Positions 25,244-33,506 of a DNA stretch of 64,000 nucleotides are shown piece by piece. Source of the stretch: Priestia megaterium (GTDB lineage: Bacteria; Bacillota; Bacilli; Bacillales; Bacillaceae_H); NCBI RefSeq assembly GCF_023824195.1, contig NZ_CP085442.1, positions 2,084,001-2,148,000 of the forward strand, given 5' to 3'. The notes under the pieces were generated by a model. It saw nothing but the letters and a program-made list of their open reading frames with translations, searched no databases and was not told the origin of the DNA. Every line of letters starts with the position of its first letter. The stretch's first letter is position 1. The position numbers were made by a program, and so were the translations under genes.

Positions 25244-25906
25244 ATGGAAGAAAGATTATTAATTGTATTTCCGCATCCTGACGATGAAGCATATGGAGCA
25301 GCAGGAATGATCACGCAAGCTAGACAAAAAGGAACGCCCGTTACATATGCCTGTGTTACGCTAGGTGAAATGGGACGAAATATGGGTAGACCGCTGTTTG
25401 CTAACCGTGAAACTTTACCTCAGATCCGAAAAAAAGAACTTTTAGATTTAGCGAACGTTTTAGATATTCAAGACTTGCGTATGCTAGGGCTTCGTGATAA
25501 AACGCTGGAATTTCTTGATATTGATGTTTTTGCAGATAAAATTGAAGAAATCATTAACGATGTAAAGCCGACTCACATTTTAACGCATTACCCTGGCTTT
25601 GCGGTACACCCTGATCATAATGCTACGGGAGCAGCTACCATTCAAGCGGTAAAACGTATGCCAAAAGAAAAGCGTCCGGTTGTTTGGTGTCATGCGTTTT
25701 CAAAAGATCGTATTGAACATATTGGAGAACCAGATGTTATTTTTGATGTAACAGCGATGAAAGATAAAAAAATTGAAGCGTTAAAAGCCCATCGTTCTCA
25801 AACAGAAGGAATGATGAACGCAATTGACTTCGACCGCTTATCTGACTATCCGCAAATGGAACGTTTGTTAACTAGAGAAGAATTCTGGACATATAACTGG
25901 GAGTAA
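25244..25906 (+). CDS. bshB2: Bacillithiol biosynthesis deacetylase BshB2
   Basis: 220-residue LmbE-like zinc deacetylase. Zinc ligands lie in PHPDDEAYG (His11, Asp14) and in HYPGFAVHPDHNATG (about 116-130). It removes acetyl from GlcNAc-malate, the middle step of bacillithiol synthesis, linking functionally to brxA at 8.6 kb. AGAGAGGAGAAT precedes the ATG. It is the second gene of a yojF-bshB2-proI run. Confidence 0.93.
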   Translation: MEERLLIVFPHPDDEAYGAAGMITQARQKGTPVTYACVTLGEMGRNMGRPLFANRETLPQIRKKELLDLANVLDIQDLRMLGLRDKTLEFLDIDVFADKIEEIINDVKPTHILTHYPGFAVHPDHNATGAATIQAVKRMPKEKRPVVWCHAFSKDRIEHIGEPDVIFDVTAMKDKKIEALKAHRSQTEGMMNAIDFDRLSDYPQMERLLTREEFWTYNWE

Positions 25907-25909
25907 CAG

Positions 25910-26713
25910 ATGAAAAAACAGCGAATTTTATTTATTGGAGCAGGACGAATGGCTGAAGCTGTAGCGGCTGGTTTGGTTACGAGCAGCGCTGACAGTATTG
26001 AGGCAGTGGTGATGTCAAACAACGGAGATATTGAGCGGTTACAGCGTGTTGAAAAAACGTACGGCGTACAAACGACGCAAAATTGGCGCCAAGAAGTTGA
26101 CAATTCGGATGTTATTATTTTAGCGATGCCTCCCGAGGCCCATCCTTCCGTGCTCAAGGAACTTTCGACGCATTTAAATCAACAATTTGTCGTAACGTTA
26201 GCGGCAGGAATTGGTCCGAGTTACTTGGAAAATCATCTTCCGCAGGATACGCCTGTCGCTTGGATTATGCCAAATACAGCTGCTATGATTGGACAATCGA
26301 TGTCTCTGTATACACTTGGAACTTTTGCCACAAAAGAGCATAAAGAAGTGCTTCAAATGATTTTAAAAGGAATTGGTGAAGCGCATGAGTGTTCAGAGAA
26401 AGAAGTACATGAGCTAACGGCTGTAACTGGCAGTGCACCTGCGTTTTTATATTATTTTGCAGAATCGTTAATTGATGCAACTACTGCTTACGGTGTGGAC
26501 GAAAAAACAGCCAAAGATTTAGTTATTCAAATGATGTATGGCTCTGTACAAATGCTGCATGAAACCAAAGATCCTGCGTCTTTAAGAGAGCAAGTAACAA
26601 CTCCAGGCGGCGCTACTGCCGAAGGGTTAAAAGTGATGAAAGAACAAGACTTTTCCTTAATAATGAAGCAGGCAATTGAAGCAACGAATAAAAAAGCAAT
26701 GGGTGGAAGCTAA
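25910..26713 (+). CDS. Pyrroline-5-carboxylate reductase
   Basis: 267 residues. Rossmann motif FIGAGRMAEAVAAGL (7-21), VILAMPPEAHP (about 67-77), PNTAAMIGQS (about 122) and the signature region LTAVTGSAPAFLYYF plus REQVTTPGGATAEGL (about 222). It converts pyrroline-5-carboxylate to proline with NAD(P)H. Bacillus has several paralogues (ProI, ProG, ProH), and I cannot tell which this is. It begins 3 bases after bshB2 and is followed by dispersed element copy 2. Confidence 0.92.
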   Translation: MKKQRILFIGAGRMAEAVAAGLVTSSADSIEAVVMSNNGDIERLQRVEKTYGVQTTQNWRQEVDNSDVIILAMPPEAHPSVLKELSTHLNQQFVVTLAAGIGPSYLENHLPQDTPVAWIMPNTAAMIGQSMSLYTLGTFATKEHKEVLQMILKGIGEAHECSEKEVHELTAVTGSAPAFLYYFAESLIDATTAYGVDEKTAKDLVIQMMYGSVQMLHETKDPASLREQVTTPGGATAEGLKVMKEQDFSLIMKQAIEATNKKAMGGS

Positions 26714-26876
26714 AAAAGCTCGCACAACCATATGTTAGCTGAAAAATCCGAACTATAGTTCAGCATTCTTTCATTAGAATGTTGAATCAGTTCGGATTTT
26801 TTAATGAATAGACTTTCTTGACATAAAAATATTCCTCTTTGGAACTGTTTTTTTCTCTATGTCCCAAGCTTTTTTA
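26712..26876. repeat. Dispersed intergenic element, copy 2
   Basis: Left end AAAAAAGCTCGCACA (26713-26727) and right end TGTCCCAAGCTTTTTT (26859-26875) are inverted relative to each other. Between them AAAAATCCGAACT (26742-26754) pairs with AGTTCGGATTTTT (26788-26801). The architecture is the same as in the elements at 2121 and 63152 although the interior differs. It lies between the convergent reductase and DCC genes and can terminate both. Confidence 0.65.
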
Positions 26877-27272
26877 GTCATCGACAAACCGCTTTTTCGT
26901 ATCAGAAGTTGGGAGCATGCAGTGCTGCTGTTTGCCAAACCACTTGTATCGGTTGCGAGCGATCCAGTTGTATACTATATCTCGAATAGGCGCAGGAATG
27001 ATAATGAAAGCATATAAAAATTTAACGGGTCCATCTAAGCGCTTGGCGATTTTTAAAGCAGCCGTTGATTTTACATATCTTTGTTTTCCATGAATATATA
27101 CAATGCTGTCTAATTGCTCAGGAAGTAAGCCGTGAGAGGCTAGCTGCTGCTTTCCGAAATCTGATTGAAGAGAAGCGAAAGAAAACAAAGCTTGTTCATC
27201 ATGTTTAATAATATATTGAACACTGCTATTACATAAATTACATATGCCATCAAAAAGAATCAAATGTTTCAT
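26874..27272 (-). CDS. yuxK: DCC-family thiol-disulfide oxidoreductase (YuxK)
   Basis: 132 residues, DUF393/DCC family. The defining DGICNLC motif (residues 8-14) is followed by a conserved FASLQSDFG and the tail WIARNRYKWFG. The CxxC pair suggests redox function; no substrate is known. ATG at 27272 with AGGAGCG upstream. Convergent to the P5C reductase gene. Confidence 0.88.
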   Translation of the reverse strand: MKHLILFDGICNLCNSSVQYIIKHDEQALFSFASLQSDFGKQQLASHGLLPEQLDSIVYIHGKQRYVKSTAALKIAKRLDGPVKFLYAFIIIPAPIRDIVYNWIARNRYKWFGKQQHCMLPTSDTKKRFVDD

Positions 27273-27405
27273 TGGACGATTTCGCTCCTATTCCATAAAA
27301 AAAGTATAATTACTTGTCATTTTTGAAAAATAAAGGTACGTTTAAAAGATGTGAAAGTGATCCGAATTCAAAGGTAATTCGATTATATAATAAGGACTCT
27401 TAAAT

Positions 27406-27654
27406 GTGGTCATTCAAGCGAATAACTTGAAAAACGTAAAGGGGAATGAAGTCTATCAGGTGTGGCTCATAAAAGGTGATAAGCCTCATCCGGCAGGTGC
27501 TTTTATAACAGATAAAAAAGGAAACGGGACAGTGGTCTATACGATGAGCCAAAAAGAACAGACTGAAAAGTGGGATGTTATGGCGATTACTTTAGAACCG
27601 AATGCGAATAATAAGACGCCAAAAGGAAACATTGTGTTAAGTTCAGCGCTCTGA
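27406..27654 (+). CDS. Lone C-terminal domain of an RskA-type anti-sigma factor, probable fragment
   Basis: 82 residues covering only the beta-rich C-terminal region of RskA-like anti-sigma factors: NEVYQVWLIKGDKPHPAGAF, GNGTVVYTM and MAITLEPNANNKTPKGNIVL. The zinc-finger domain and membrane helix expected at the N-terminus are absent. A GTG start at 27406 has TAAGGA at normal spacing, and the frame closes at a stop just upstream, so it may be a translated remnant. No sigma factor gene is adjacent. Confidence 0.6.
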   Translation: MVIQANNLKNVKGNEVYQVWLIKGDKPHPAGAFITDKKGNGTVVYTMSQKEQTEKWDVMAITLEPNANNKTPKGNIVLSSAL

Positions 27655-27688
27655 CAAAAACCCTTCTGCTAACAGAAGGGTTTTTGTT
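27654..27688. terminator. Bidirectional terminator
   Basis: CAAAAACCCTTCTG / CAGAAGGGTTTTTG, perfect stem with a CTAA loop, between convergent genes. Confidence 0.9.
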
Positions 27689-27696
27689 ACGTGCAG

Positions 27697-28131
27697 TTAA
27701 TCATCTTCAAATTGTATAGCAATGGTTTGATCATTTTCTATCTTATTCAGTCGAATTTCCAATAATCCATTTTTGTACTTAGCGCGAACTGGTTCGTCTG
27801 TGTAGTGAAAAGGAAGTTTGACCGTGCGAGAAAATACGCCTGTGTGGCGTTCGTTCAGCTTTAACTTTTGTTTAGATGCTTCATAAGCATAAGGAACGTT
27901 CCCTTCAACTGTTAATATATTTGCGTCCAACTTGATTTGAATGTCGTTAGTTGAATGCAGTCCAGGAACCTCAACGACGATAATGCCTTCTTTATCGGTT
28001 TCATATAAGTCGACGTTTGGAAATCGCTTTGGCAAGATGTGATTTAAATCGCTCCAAAAGTGATTTCCAAGCATATCTTCTACCTTATGCTGAATCGAAC
28101 CCCAATCAATCTCATCATATTTTTTACTCAA
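27697..28131 (-). CDS. Small heat shock protein, Hsp20/alpha-crystallin family
   Basis: 144 residues. The alpha-crystallin domain covers about 36-140: VDLYETDKEGIIVVEVPGL, ILTVEGNV, the GVFSRTVKLP strand and KYKNGLLEIRL, followed by a short C-terminal tail. The start is TTG after AAGGAGGGG. It may be a chaperone or a spore-associated protein (Bacillus CotM/CotP are related); the sequence does not decide. Confidence 0.85.
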   Translation of the reverse strand: MSKKYDEIDWGSIQHKVEDMLGNHFWSDLNHILPKRFPNVDLYETDKEGIIVVEVPGLHSTNDIQIKLDANILTVEGNVPYAYEASKQKLKLNERHTGVFSRTVKLPFHYTDEPVRAKYKNGLLEIRLNKIENDQTIAIQFEDD

Positions 28132-28360
28132 AGGAACCCCTCCTTATATTCACGTAAATTCCTTCTATATATATGAAAAAAAGAAAATTCAATGCCTGCT
28201 TACAAAGAATGAGAAAAACACGTAAATAAGTGAAAAAATGTGAGAAAAAAAAGAGATTTTGAGTGAAAAAGAAGGATTATGTAGAATAAAAAAAGTATAA
28301 TTACGTATAGAGCTTTCTATTATCCTGAATGAAAGCAAGTATGTGAAGGAGGAAGTTGAG

Positions 28361-28741
28361 ATGAGAGAAAAGCGTACATCCAGTGGTTTTCTATTAAAAC
28401 AACGTGCTTTCTTAAAATTATATATGATTACGATGACAGAACAAGAGCGTCTGTATGGCCTTCGGTTATTAGATGTGTTGAGGGATGAATTTCGACCTTT
28501 TGGGTTCAAACCTAATCATTCTGAAGTATACAAAGCTCTTCATGACTTGATTGAAGACGGTGTCCTCAAACAGGTGAAGCGTAAAAAAGAAGGAATGAAG
28601 CTTCAAGAAGTGGTTTATTATACATTTACAAATGAGGGAGAAGAGAAAGCTAAATTATATAAAAAACAATTAAAAGTAGAGCTGGAGCGGTGTGAAGCTA
28701 TGATTCAAAAAGCTATTCGTGACAACTTCGGGTCCAAATGA
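28361..28741 (+). CDS. rtp: Replication terminator protein
   Basis: 126 residues closely resembling B. subtilis Rtp: SSGFLLKQRAFLKLYMIT, MTEQERLYGLRLLDVLR, GFKPNHSEVYKALHDL and KLYKKQLKVELERC. Rtp dimers bind Ter sites and block replication forks from one side. The winged-helix DNA-binding region is about residues 20-90, and the C-terminal helix forms the dimer. The ATG at 28361 has GGAGGAAG nine bases upstream; the GTG at 28343 is earlier but lies before that site. In B. subtilis rtp has Ter sites in its own promoter; I could not identify them here by eye. Confidence 0.92.
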   Translation: MREKRTSSGFLLKQRAFLKLYMITMTEQERLYGLRLLDVLRDEFRPFGFKPNHSEVYKALHDLIEDGVLKQVKRKKEGMKLQEVVYYTFTNEGEEKAKLYKKQLKVELERCEAMIQKAIRDNFGSK

Positions 28742-28775
28742 ACGTGTCTTTAGTTAGAAAAGGCACGTTTTTTCT
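28741..28775 (+). terminator. Terminator after rtp
   Basis: AACGTGTCTTT / AAAAGGCACGTT imperfect stem followed by six T residues. Confidence 0.7.
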
Positions 28776-29115
28776 ATAGCTGATTTTGTCGTCTTATGTC
28801 GGAATAAAAGTTATAAAATGGGTACAAAGTAGTGTAAAAGATGGATATATAGTTATATTATGGATAAAATACACACTTTTAACATATATGGATGAATTCG
28901 ATTTTAAAGATTATGCACTATTCATAAATAGTGTACGAATTGATATGATACAAAGTGTATATAAATCTATTTAATGCGTTATTTGCCATATTTTAAGAAC
29001 TTATAAACCGTTATCAGACCATCATTGAAGCATTTTGGTTTTAGCAACTCTGACGAATTTGACTAGATTTGTATCGAGAAGATATTATTTGTTTACTATG
29101 AAAGGAATGGATTTT
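28776..29115. other. AT-rich intergenic region with repeated TACAAAGT motifs
   Basis: About 340 bases between rtp and the AbrB-type gene. GTACAAAGTAGTGTA (28820-28834) and ATACAAAGTGTATA (28948-28961) are similar, and CACTATT (28917-28923) pairs with AATAGTG (28927-28933). A 62-codon frame starting with TTG crosses it but has no ribosome site. It lies directly beside rtp, so fork-arrest sites or the abh promoter are possible; nothing firm can be said. Confidence 0.3.
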
Positions 29116-29394
29116 ATGAAGTCTACAGGAATTGTAAGAAAAGTAGATGAATTGGGTCGCGTAGTAATTCCTATTGAATTGCGCCGTATTTTAAATATCA
29201 ACACAGGTGATCCAGTAGAAATATATGTTGATGAAGATATTATTATTTTACAAAAGTATAGCCCGTATGGTGCTTGCTTAGTAACTGGGGAAATTACGCG
29301 TGAAAACTTAACCTTTGGGAATGGAAACGTTGTGTTAAGTAAAAAAGGTGCGGAACAGCTTTTACAAGAGTTAGAGCGTACCTTAAATAAATAA
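29116..29394 (+). CDS. abh: AbrB/Abh-type transition-state regulator
   Basis: 92 residues. The swapped-hairpin AbrB N-terminal DNA-binding domain (MKSTGIVRKVDELGRVVIPIELRR, residues 1-24 in parts) is followed by YGACLVTGEI and a C-terminal dimerisation domain. Length and C-terminus (LLQELERTL) are closer to Abh than to AbrB. A longer frame begins at 29035, but the ATG at 29116 has AAAGGAATGG upstream and matches the family start. Paralogues are common in Bacillus, so the exact orthologue is uncertain. Confidence 0.85.
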   Translation: MKSTGIVRKVDELGRVVIPIELRRILNINTGDPVEIYVDEDIIILQKYSPYGACLVTGEITRENLTFGNGNVVLSKKGAEQLLQELERTLNK

Positions 29395-29443
29395 GAAGTT
29401 TTAAGTCTTAGTATAAGGAAGAGTATCAATCCATCTTTAAACC

Positions 29444-29478
29444 AAAAAAGAACGTTCTTTTGAGAACGTTCTTTTTTT
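29444..29478. terminator. Bidirectional terminator
   Basis: AAAAAAGAACGTTCT / AGAACGTTCTTTTTT between convergent abh and the MATE gene. Confidence 0.88.
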
Positions 29479-29480
29479 GA

Positions 29481-30854
29481 TTAAGCCGTTCGAGAAGATT
29501 TATTCTCCTCTAGCAGCTGCTTTTTTTGTATTTTTATCAAACGATACGCAAGTCCTGTTGCTCCTGCAGCAAGCCCCGCAATTAGTCCAATCCAATAGCC
29601 AAACGCCTGCAAATCGGTGTATTTTGCTAAAGCAATGCCTAAAGGTAGACCAATTACCCAATAAGATACCAAGGACATTAAAAAGGTAACATTTACATCC
29701 TTATATCCTCGCAGAGCGCCTTGAATAGGAGCTTGAAGAGCATCAGAAAGCTGAAAGAAAATTGCATAAATCAAAAAATGAGAAGTTAATGCAAGTACAT
29801 CTGCATCTTTTGTATACAAAGAAGCTACTGATTCTCGAAGAGTAAATAAAAGACCTGCGCAAACAAAAGCCATGCCAACAGCGATAGTTACACCGATCCT
29901 GCTATAGCTTCGTGCATCTTGATGACGCTTAGCACCCGCTTCAAATCCCACAACAATCGTTAAAGCCATAGAAATACTCAGCGGAATCATATAGAGAAAT
30001 GAGGCAAAATTAATAGCTGCTTGGTGAGAAGCGATTGTAATGGTATTGTACGAGCTCATAAACAGCGTGACAGCTGAAAAAATACTTGTTTCGAAAAATA
30101 CGGAAAAACCGATAGGTAAACCAATTTTTAATATTTCTTTCCAAGCAGAAAAAGAGATACGGTGAAATCTTTTAAATAAATCGAAGTTAGAAAAAGGTTC
30201 TTTTTTATGAATAATTACAATGGATACAATGAGTATGCACCAATACGTAACGGCAGTTGCATAACCAGAGCCTACTCCACCCAAGTGGGGGAAGCCCAGC
30301 TTACCGAAGATTAATACATAGTTTAAAGCTACATTAACCGGAAGCCCTAAAATGGTGATAAGCATAGACGTACGAGTTTGCCCTAAAGCATCAATAAAGT
30401 TTCGTAAAACCGTATAAATAAAAAGCGGAACAATACCAAAAGATAAAGCAATTAAATACTGTTTGGCAATGCGCATTACGTTTGCTTCTAAATTCATCCC
30501 TTTTAAAATAGGATCAACAACAAAAAAGCCGATTAAAATAATAACAACGGCCATTAAAATGGAGACATAAAGCCCTTGAATGACGGAGAACGGAACTTTT
30601 TTCTTTTGATTAGCTCCGACAAGCTGTGCAACAATTGGTGTAATAGACATTAAAATCCCGCTTAGTCCTGTAAAAACAGGCACCCATAAGCTTGAACCAA
30701 TTGCTACCCCTGCCAAGTCATCTGCACTTACCCTTCCTGACATCATCGTATCAAAAAAAGTCATTGAAAACATTCCAAACTGGGTGACCAATATCGGAAA
30801 TAAAATAAAAACGAACTGCTTAACTTTTTGAGACGTTGAAAACGTTTGTTGCAT
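29481..30854 (-). CDS. MATE-family multidrug/Na+ antiporter (YojI/NorM type)
   Basis: 457 residues, twelve hydrophobic segments in two MatE halves. Motifs of the NorM branch include FPILVTQFGMFSMTFFDTMMSG, VAIGSSLWVP, LGLPVNVALNYVLIFG and GGVGSGYATA. It likely exports cationic drugs using a Na+ or H+ gradient. ATG preceded only by a GGGGG run, so translation initiation may be weak. The order is as a single gene, convergent with abh. Confidence 0.88.
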   Translation of the reverse strand: MQQTFSTSQKVKQFVFILFPILVTQFGMFSMTFFDTMMSGRVSADDLAGVAIGSSLWVPVFTGLSGILMSITPIVAQLVGANQKKKVPFSVIQGLYVSILMAVVIILIGFFVVDPILKGMNLEANVMRIAKQYLIALSFGIVPLFIYTVLRNFIDALGQTRTSMLITILGLPVNVALNYVLIFGKLGFPHLGGVGSGYATAVTYWCILIVSIVIIHKKEPFSNFDLFKRFHRISFSAWKEILKIGLPIGFSVFFETSIFSAVTLFMSSYNTITIASHQAAINFASFLYMIPLSISMALTIVVGFEAGAKRHQDARSYSRIGVTIAVGMAFVCAGLLFTLRESVASLYTKDADVLALTSHFLIYAIFFQLSDALQAPIQGALRGYKDVNVTFLMSLVSYWVIGLPLGIALAKYTDLQAFGYWIGLIAGLAAGATGLAYRLIKIQKKQLLEENKSSRTA

Positions 30855-31074
30855 TAAAAAACCCCCAATTTGAAAACATTTACACCAAAAAGCATTATAT
30901 CACGCCGTGGCTTGTTTTTGCTAAGAGTTCTGACAATAAATTCAAAGAATGTATCCATAAAACGCAGCGATTTAAAAGGAGTAAAAAGGTAAAACAGTAT
31001 ATGATTTTAATTTTGACATGCAGTGAGCTATGATAGAAAGTATAGTAATTATCATTTAACGTGGAGGGATACGT

Positions 31075-31827
31075 GTGGATTTACAGTTGCAAAGTAAAAA
31101 TGTACTCATTACCGGCGGATCAAAAGGAATCGGGAAGGCTATTGCTGCTTTGTTTATTCAAGAAGGAGCAAACGTTGGGATTGCTGCAAGAGGAGAGGCA
31201 GCATTACAGCATGCACAGTCAGAATTAGAAAACGTACGTACATATACAGCAGACCTAACAAACGAATCAGACAGAGTTGCATTAATTGAGAAGTTCATTA
31301 AAGACTTCGGAAGCATTGATATTTTAATTAATAACGCTGGAGGAAGTAATGGAAGCACCGCGATGGAAACAGATTTATCCCTTTTCAAAGAAGCGATGGA
31401 GCTTAACTACTTTTCAGCTGTCCACTTGAGCAAGCTAGCAGCGGCGCATATGACAAAAGATGCGGCAATCATTAACGTTACGTCTATTTTCGGAAGGGAA
31501 AGTGGAGGGAAAGTCACATACAATAATGCAAAAGCAGCGCTTATCAGCTTCACGAAGTCTTTTGCAGATGAAATGATTTCTAAAGGAATTCGTGTAAATG
31601 GAGTTGCGCCGGGCAGCATTTTGCATGAGACGGGTAATTGGAAAAAGAGAATGGAGGAAAATCCAGATAAGATTAAGCAGTTTGTTGAAAATGAAATACC
31701 AGCGGGCCGCTTTGGAAAGCCGGAAGAAGTGGCGAACGCAGTTGCTTTTTTAGCATCTTCTCAAGCTTCGTGGATAGTAGGTGCGACGTTAAACGTAGAC
31801 GGTGGACAGTCAAAAATGAACTTTTAA
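31075..31827 (+). CDS. Short-chain dehydrogenase/reductase
   Basis: 250-residue classical SDR. Cofactor motif TGGSKGIGKA (14-23), NNAGG (about 83), catalytic Ser in VTSIFG (about 137), and YNNAK (Tyr and Lys, about 150-154). C-terminal GRFGKPEEVANAVAFLAS and VDGG are typical of the FabG-like group. The substrate cannot be read from the sequence. Starts with GTG after GTGGAGGGA; own terminator. Confidence 0.88.
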   Translation: MDLQLQSKNVLITGGSKGIGKAIAALFIQEGANVGIAARGEAALQHAQSELENVRTYTADLTNESDRVALIEKFIKDFGSIDILINNAGGSNGSTAMETDLSLFKEAMELNYFSAVHLSKLAAAHMTKDAAIINVTSIFGRESGGKVTYNNAKAALISFTKSFADEMISKGIRVNGVAPGSILHETGNWKKRMEENPDKIKQFVENEIPAGRFGKPEEVANAVAFLASSQASWIVGATLNVDGGQSKMNF

Positions 31828-31858
31828 AAAAAGTGCAGGAATTTCCTGCACTTTTTCA
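31826..31858. terminator. Bidirectional terminator
   Basis: AAAAAAGTGCAGGA / TCCTGCACTTTTT, AAT loop region, between convergent SDR and crtN. Confidence 0.9.
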
Positions 31859-33370
31859 TTATCCAATATCTTTTTGAATACGCGGAAGATGAAAATCTTC
31901 ATTAATAGCATCCGCTGTAAGCTGACCTGATAATGTCACCATTGGCACGCCGCCTCCAGGGTGTGTAGAGCCCCCTACAAAATAAAGGTTAGAAAGAAGC
32001 TGACTTCTTGCTGGAATTTTAAACCCTCCATTTTTCTTGCGGTCAGTTGCTACGCCATAAATGGACCCGCCGTTAGCACCGTAAAGCTCCTGGATATCAT
32101 TAGGGGTAAACGTATATTCAAACTCAATGCTTGAACGTAAGTCTTCTAATCCCATTGCCTCAAGCTTTTTCAATACAATATCACGGTAGCGGTCTTTTAA
32201 TACAGCCCAGTCGTCTCCTTCTTTTAAAGGAGGTACATGAGTAAGAACGAACAGGTTCTCTTTTCCTTCAGGAGCTTGCGTAGGGTCTGATTTAGATGAT
32301 ACGCCAATGTAAATTGTCGGATCCATTGCTACTTGACCTTTATTAAAGATTGTATCAAACTCTTCTTTCTGGTTCTTTGAGAAGAAGAAATTATGATGTT
32401 GAAGCTGCTTATACTGTTTGTTAACTCCTAATAAAAGAACAAGGCCAGAAACAGTAGGTTCAAATTTTGCAAGCTGCTGAGTTTGCTTAGCTGCTTGCTC
32501 ATGATTTTTTAATAAATAGCGGTAAGTTGGAATTGCTTCTAAATTAGATACTACAATATCCGCTGATAGGCTTTCACCGTTTTCCAGTGTAATTCCAGTT
32601 GCTTTTTCTCGGCTTGTCGTAATTTCTTTTACTGGCGTATTTAGATGCACAGTGACGTCAAGTTCTTGAAGGAGCTTATCCATCGCTTCAGCAATTTTGT
32701 ACATTCCGCCTTTTACGTAATAAATACCTAATCCTAGCTGAACGTGAGCAAGCTGTGTTAATACAGCCGGTGCATGATAAGGAGAAGAACCGATGTACAT
32801 AATTAAAAAATTAAACAATTGACGCAAATGTTGATTTGAAAAATATTTGCGTGTAGTAGCGTCCATAGATCTCATTGGATCCATTTGAAGAAGTTCTTTT
32901 ACCGTGTGCATCGTTCGTAAATCATGCAGTCCAGATAAACTTTTTTTATAAAAACTTTTTAAGTTCGATTCGTACATTTTATTTGCATAAGATAAATAGT
33001 CAAAAAAACCTTCAATGTCTTCTGGAGCAAGTTCTTGAAGCTGCTGAAGCATGCGGGGAAGGTCACTGGTCAAATCAATTTGTGTTCCATCTTGGAAAAA
33101 AGTTCTCCACTGAGGCTCAATTCGTTCTATTGTTAAGTAGTCGTGGATATTGCGGCCTGCACTTTCAAACAGCTGCTCTAGCACCCACGGCATTGTTAAA
33201 ATAGAAGGTCCCGTATCGAAAGAAAATCCTTTGCCGCTGCGAATATTTAACTTACCGCCAATTCGCTCGCTTTTTTCAACGACTGTTACATCATATCCAT
33301 CAGCTGAAAGACGAATAGCAGCTGACAGACCACCTAAACCTGCGCCTACAACAATTACTTTCTTTTTCAT
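31859..33370 (-). CDS. crtN: CrtN-type carotenoid (dehydrosqualene/phytoene) desaturase
   Basis: 503 residues. The FAD-binding dinucleotide fold is VVGAGLGGLSAAIRLSADGYDVTVVEK in parts (residues 6-32), followed by RIGGK and DTGPS. The C-terminal carotenoid-desaturase signature YFVGGSTHPGGGVPMV is intact. Desaturases of this group act on C30 dehydrosqualene or its products. The frame is open much further upstream, but the ATG at 33370 has AAGGAGGAAAAAG and begins directly with the FAD motif. Divergent from crtQ and crtO of the same pathway. Confidence 0.88.
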   Translation of the reverse strand: MKKKVIVVGAGLGGLSAAIRLSADGYDVTVVEKSERIGGKLNIRSGKGFSFDTGPSILTMPWVLEQLFESAGRNIHDYLTIERIEPQWRTFFQDGTQIDLTSDLPRMLQQLQELAPEDIEGFFDYLSYANKMYESNLKSFYKKSLSGLHDLRTMHTVKELLQMDPMRSMDATTRKYFSNQHLRQLFNFLIMYIGSSPYHAPAVLTQLAHVQLGLGIYYVKGGMYKIAEAMDKLLQELDVTVHLNTPVKEITTSREKATGITLENGESLSADIVVSNLEAIPTYRYLLKNHEQAAKQTQQLAKFEPTVSGLVLLLGVNKQYKQLQHHNFFFSKNQKEEFDTIFNKGQVAMDPTIYIGVSSKSDPTQAPEGKENLFVLTHVPPLKEGDDWAVLKDRYRDIVLKKLEAMGLEDLRSSIEFEYTFTPNDIQELYGANGGSIYGVATDRKKNGGFKIPARSQLLSNLYFVGGSTHPGGGVPMVTLSGQLTADAINEDFHLPRIQKDIG

Positions 33371-33506
33371 CTTTTTCCTCCTTATAAAACAAAAGCGAGT
33401 TGTCAACAATGTGTATAAAATGACTTCACGCAAAATAAAAATAGGTCTACAACTTTTTATTTTGTCCAGTTCGCTAATTTTCATACGTGAAGGAAAGGAG
33501 AAAGGG

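Noticed and set aside
28150..28180. Possible dif recombination site near rtp (TTCCTTCTATATATATG)
   Set aside because: Only part of the Bacillus dif sequence fits and the right arm (ATTATGTAAACT) is missing. A second partial look-alike at 56268-56292 also lacks one arm.
28786..28974. 62-codon frame after rtp
   Set aside because: TTG start without ribosome site, sequence very AT-rich with repeats; treated as intergenic.
30830..30846. cre-like sequence near the MATE gene start (TGAAAACGTTTGTT)
   Set aside because: The 3' half of the consensus is not matched.
30836..31033. 65-codon frame between the MATE and SDR genes
   Set aside because: It overlaps the MATE start on the opposite strand and has no ribosome site or protein-like composition.
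33150..33506. N-terminal extension of crtQ
   Set aside because: It overlaps crtN on the other strand and the ATG at 33507 has a clear ribosome site.
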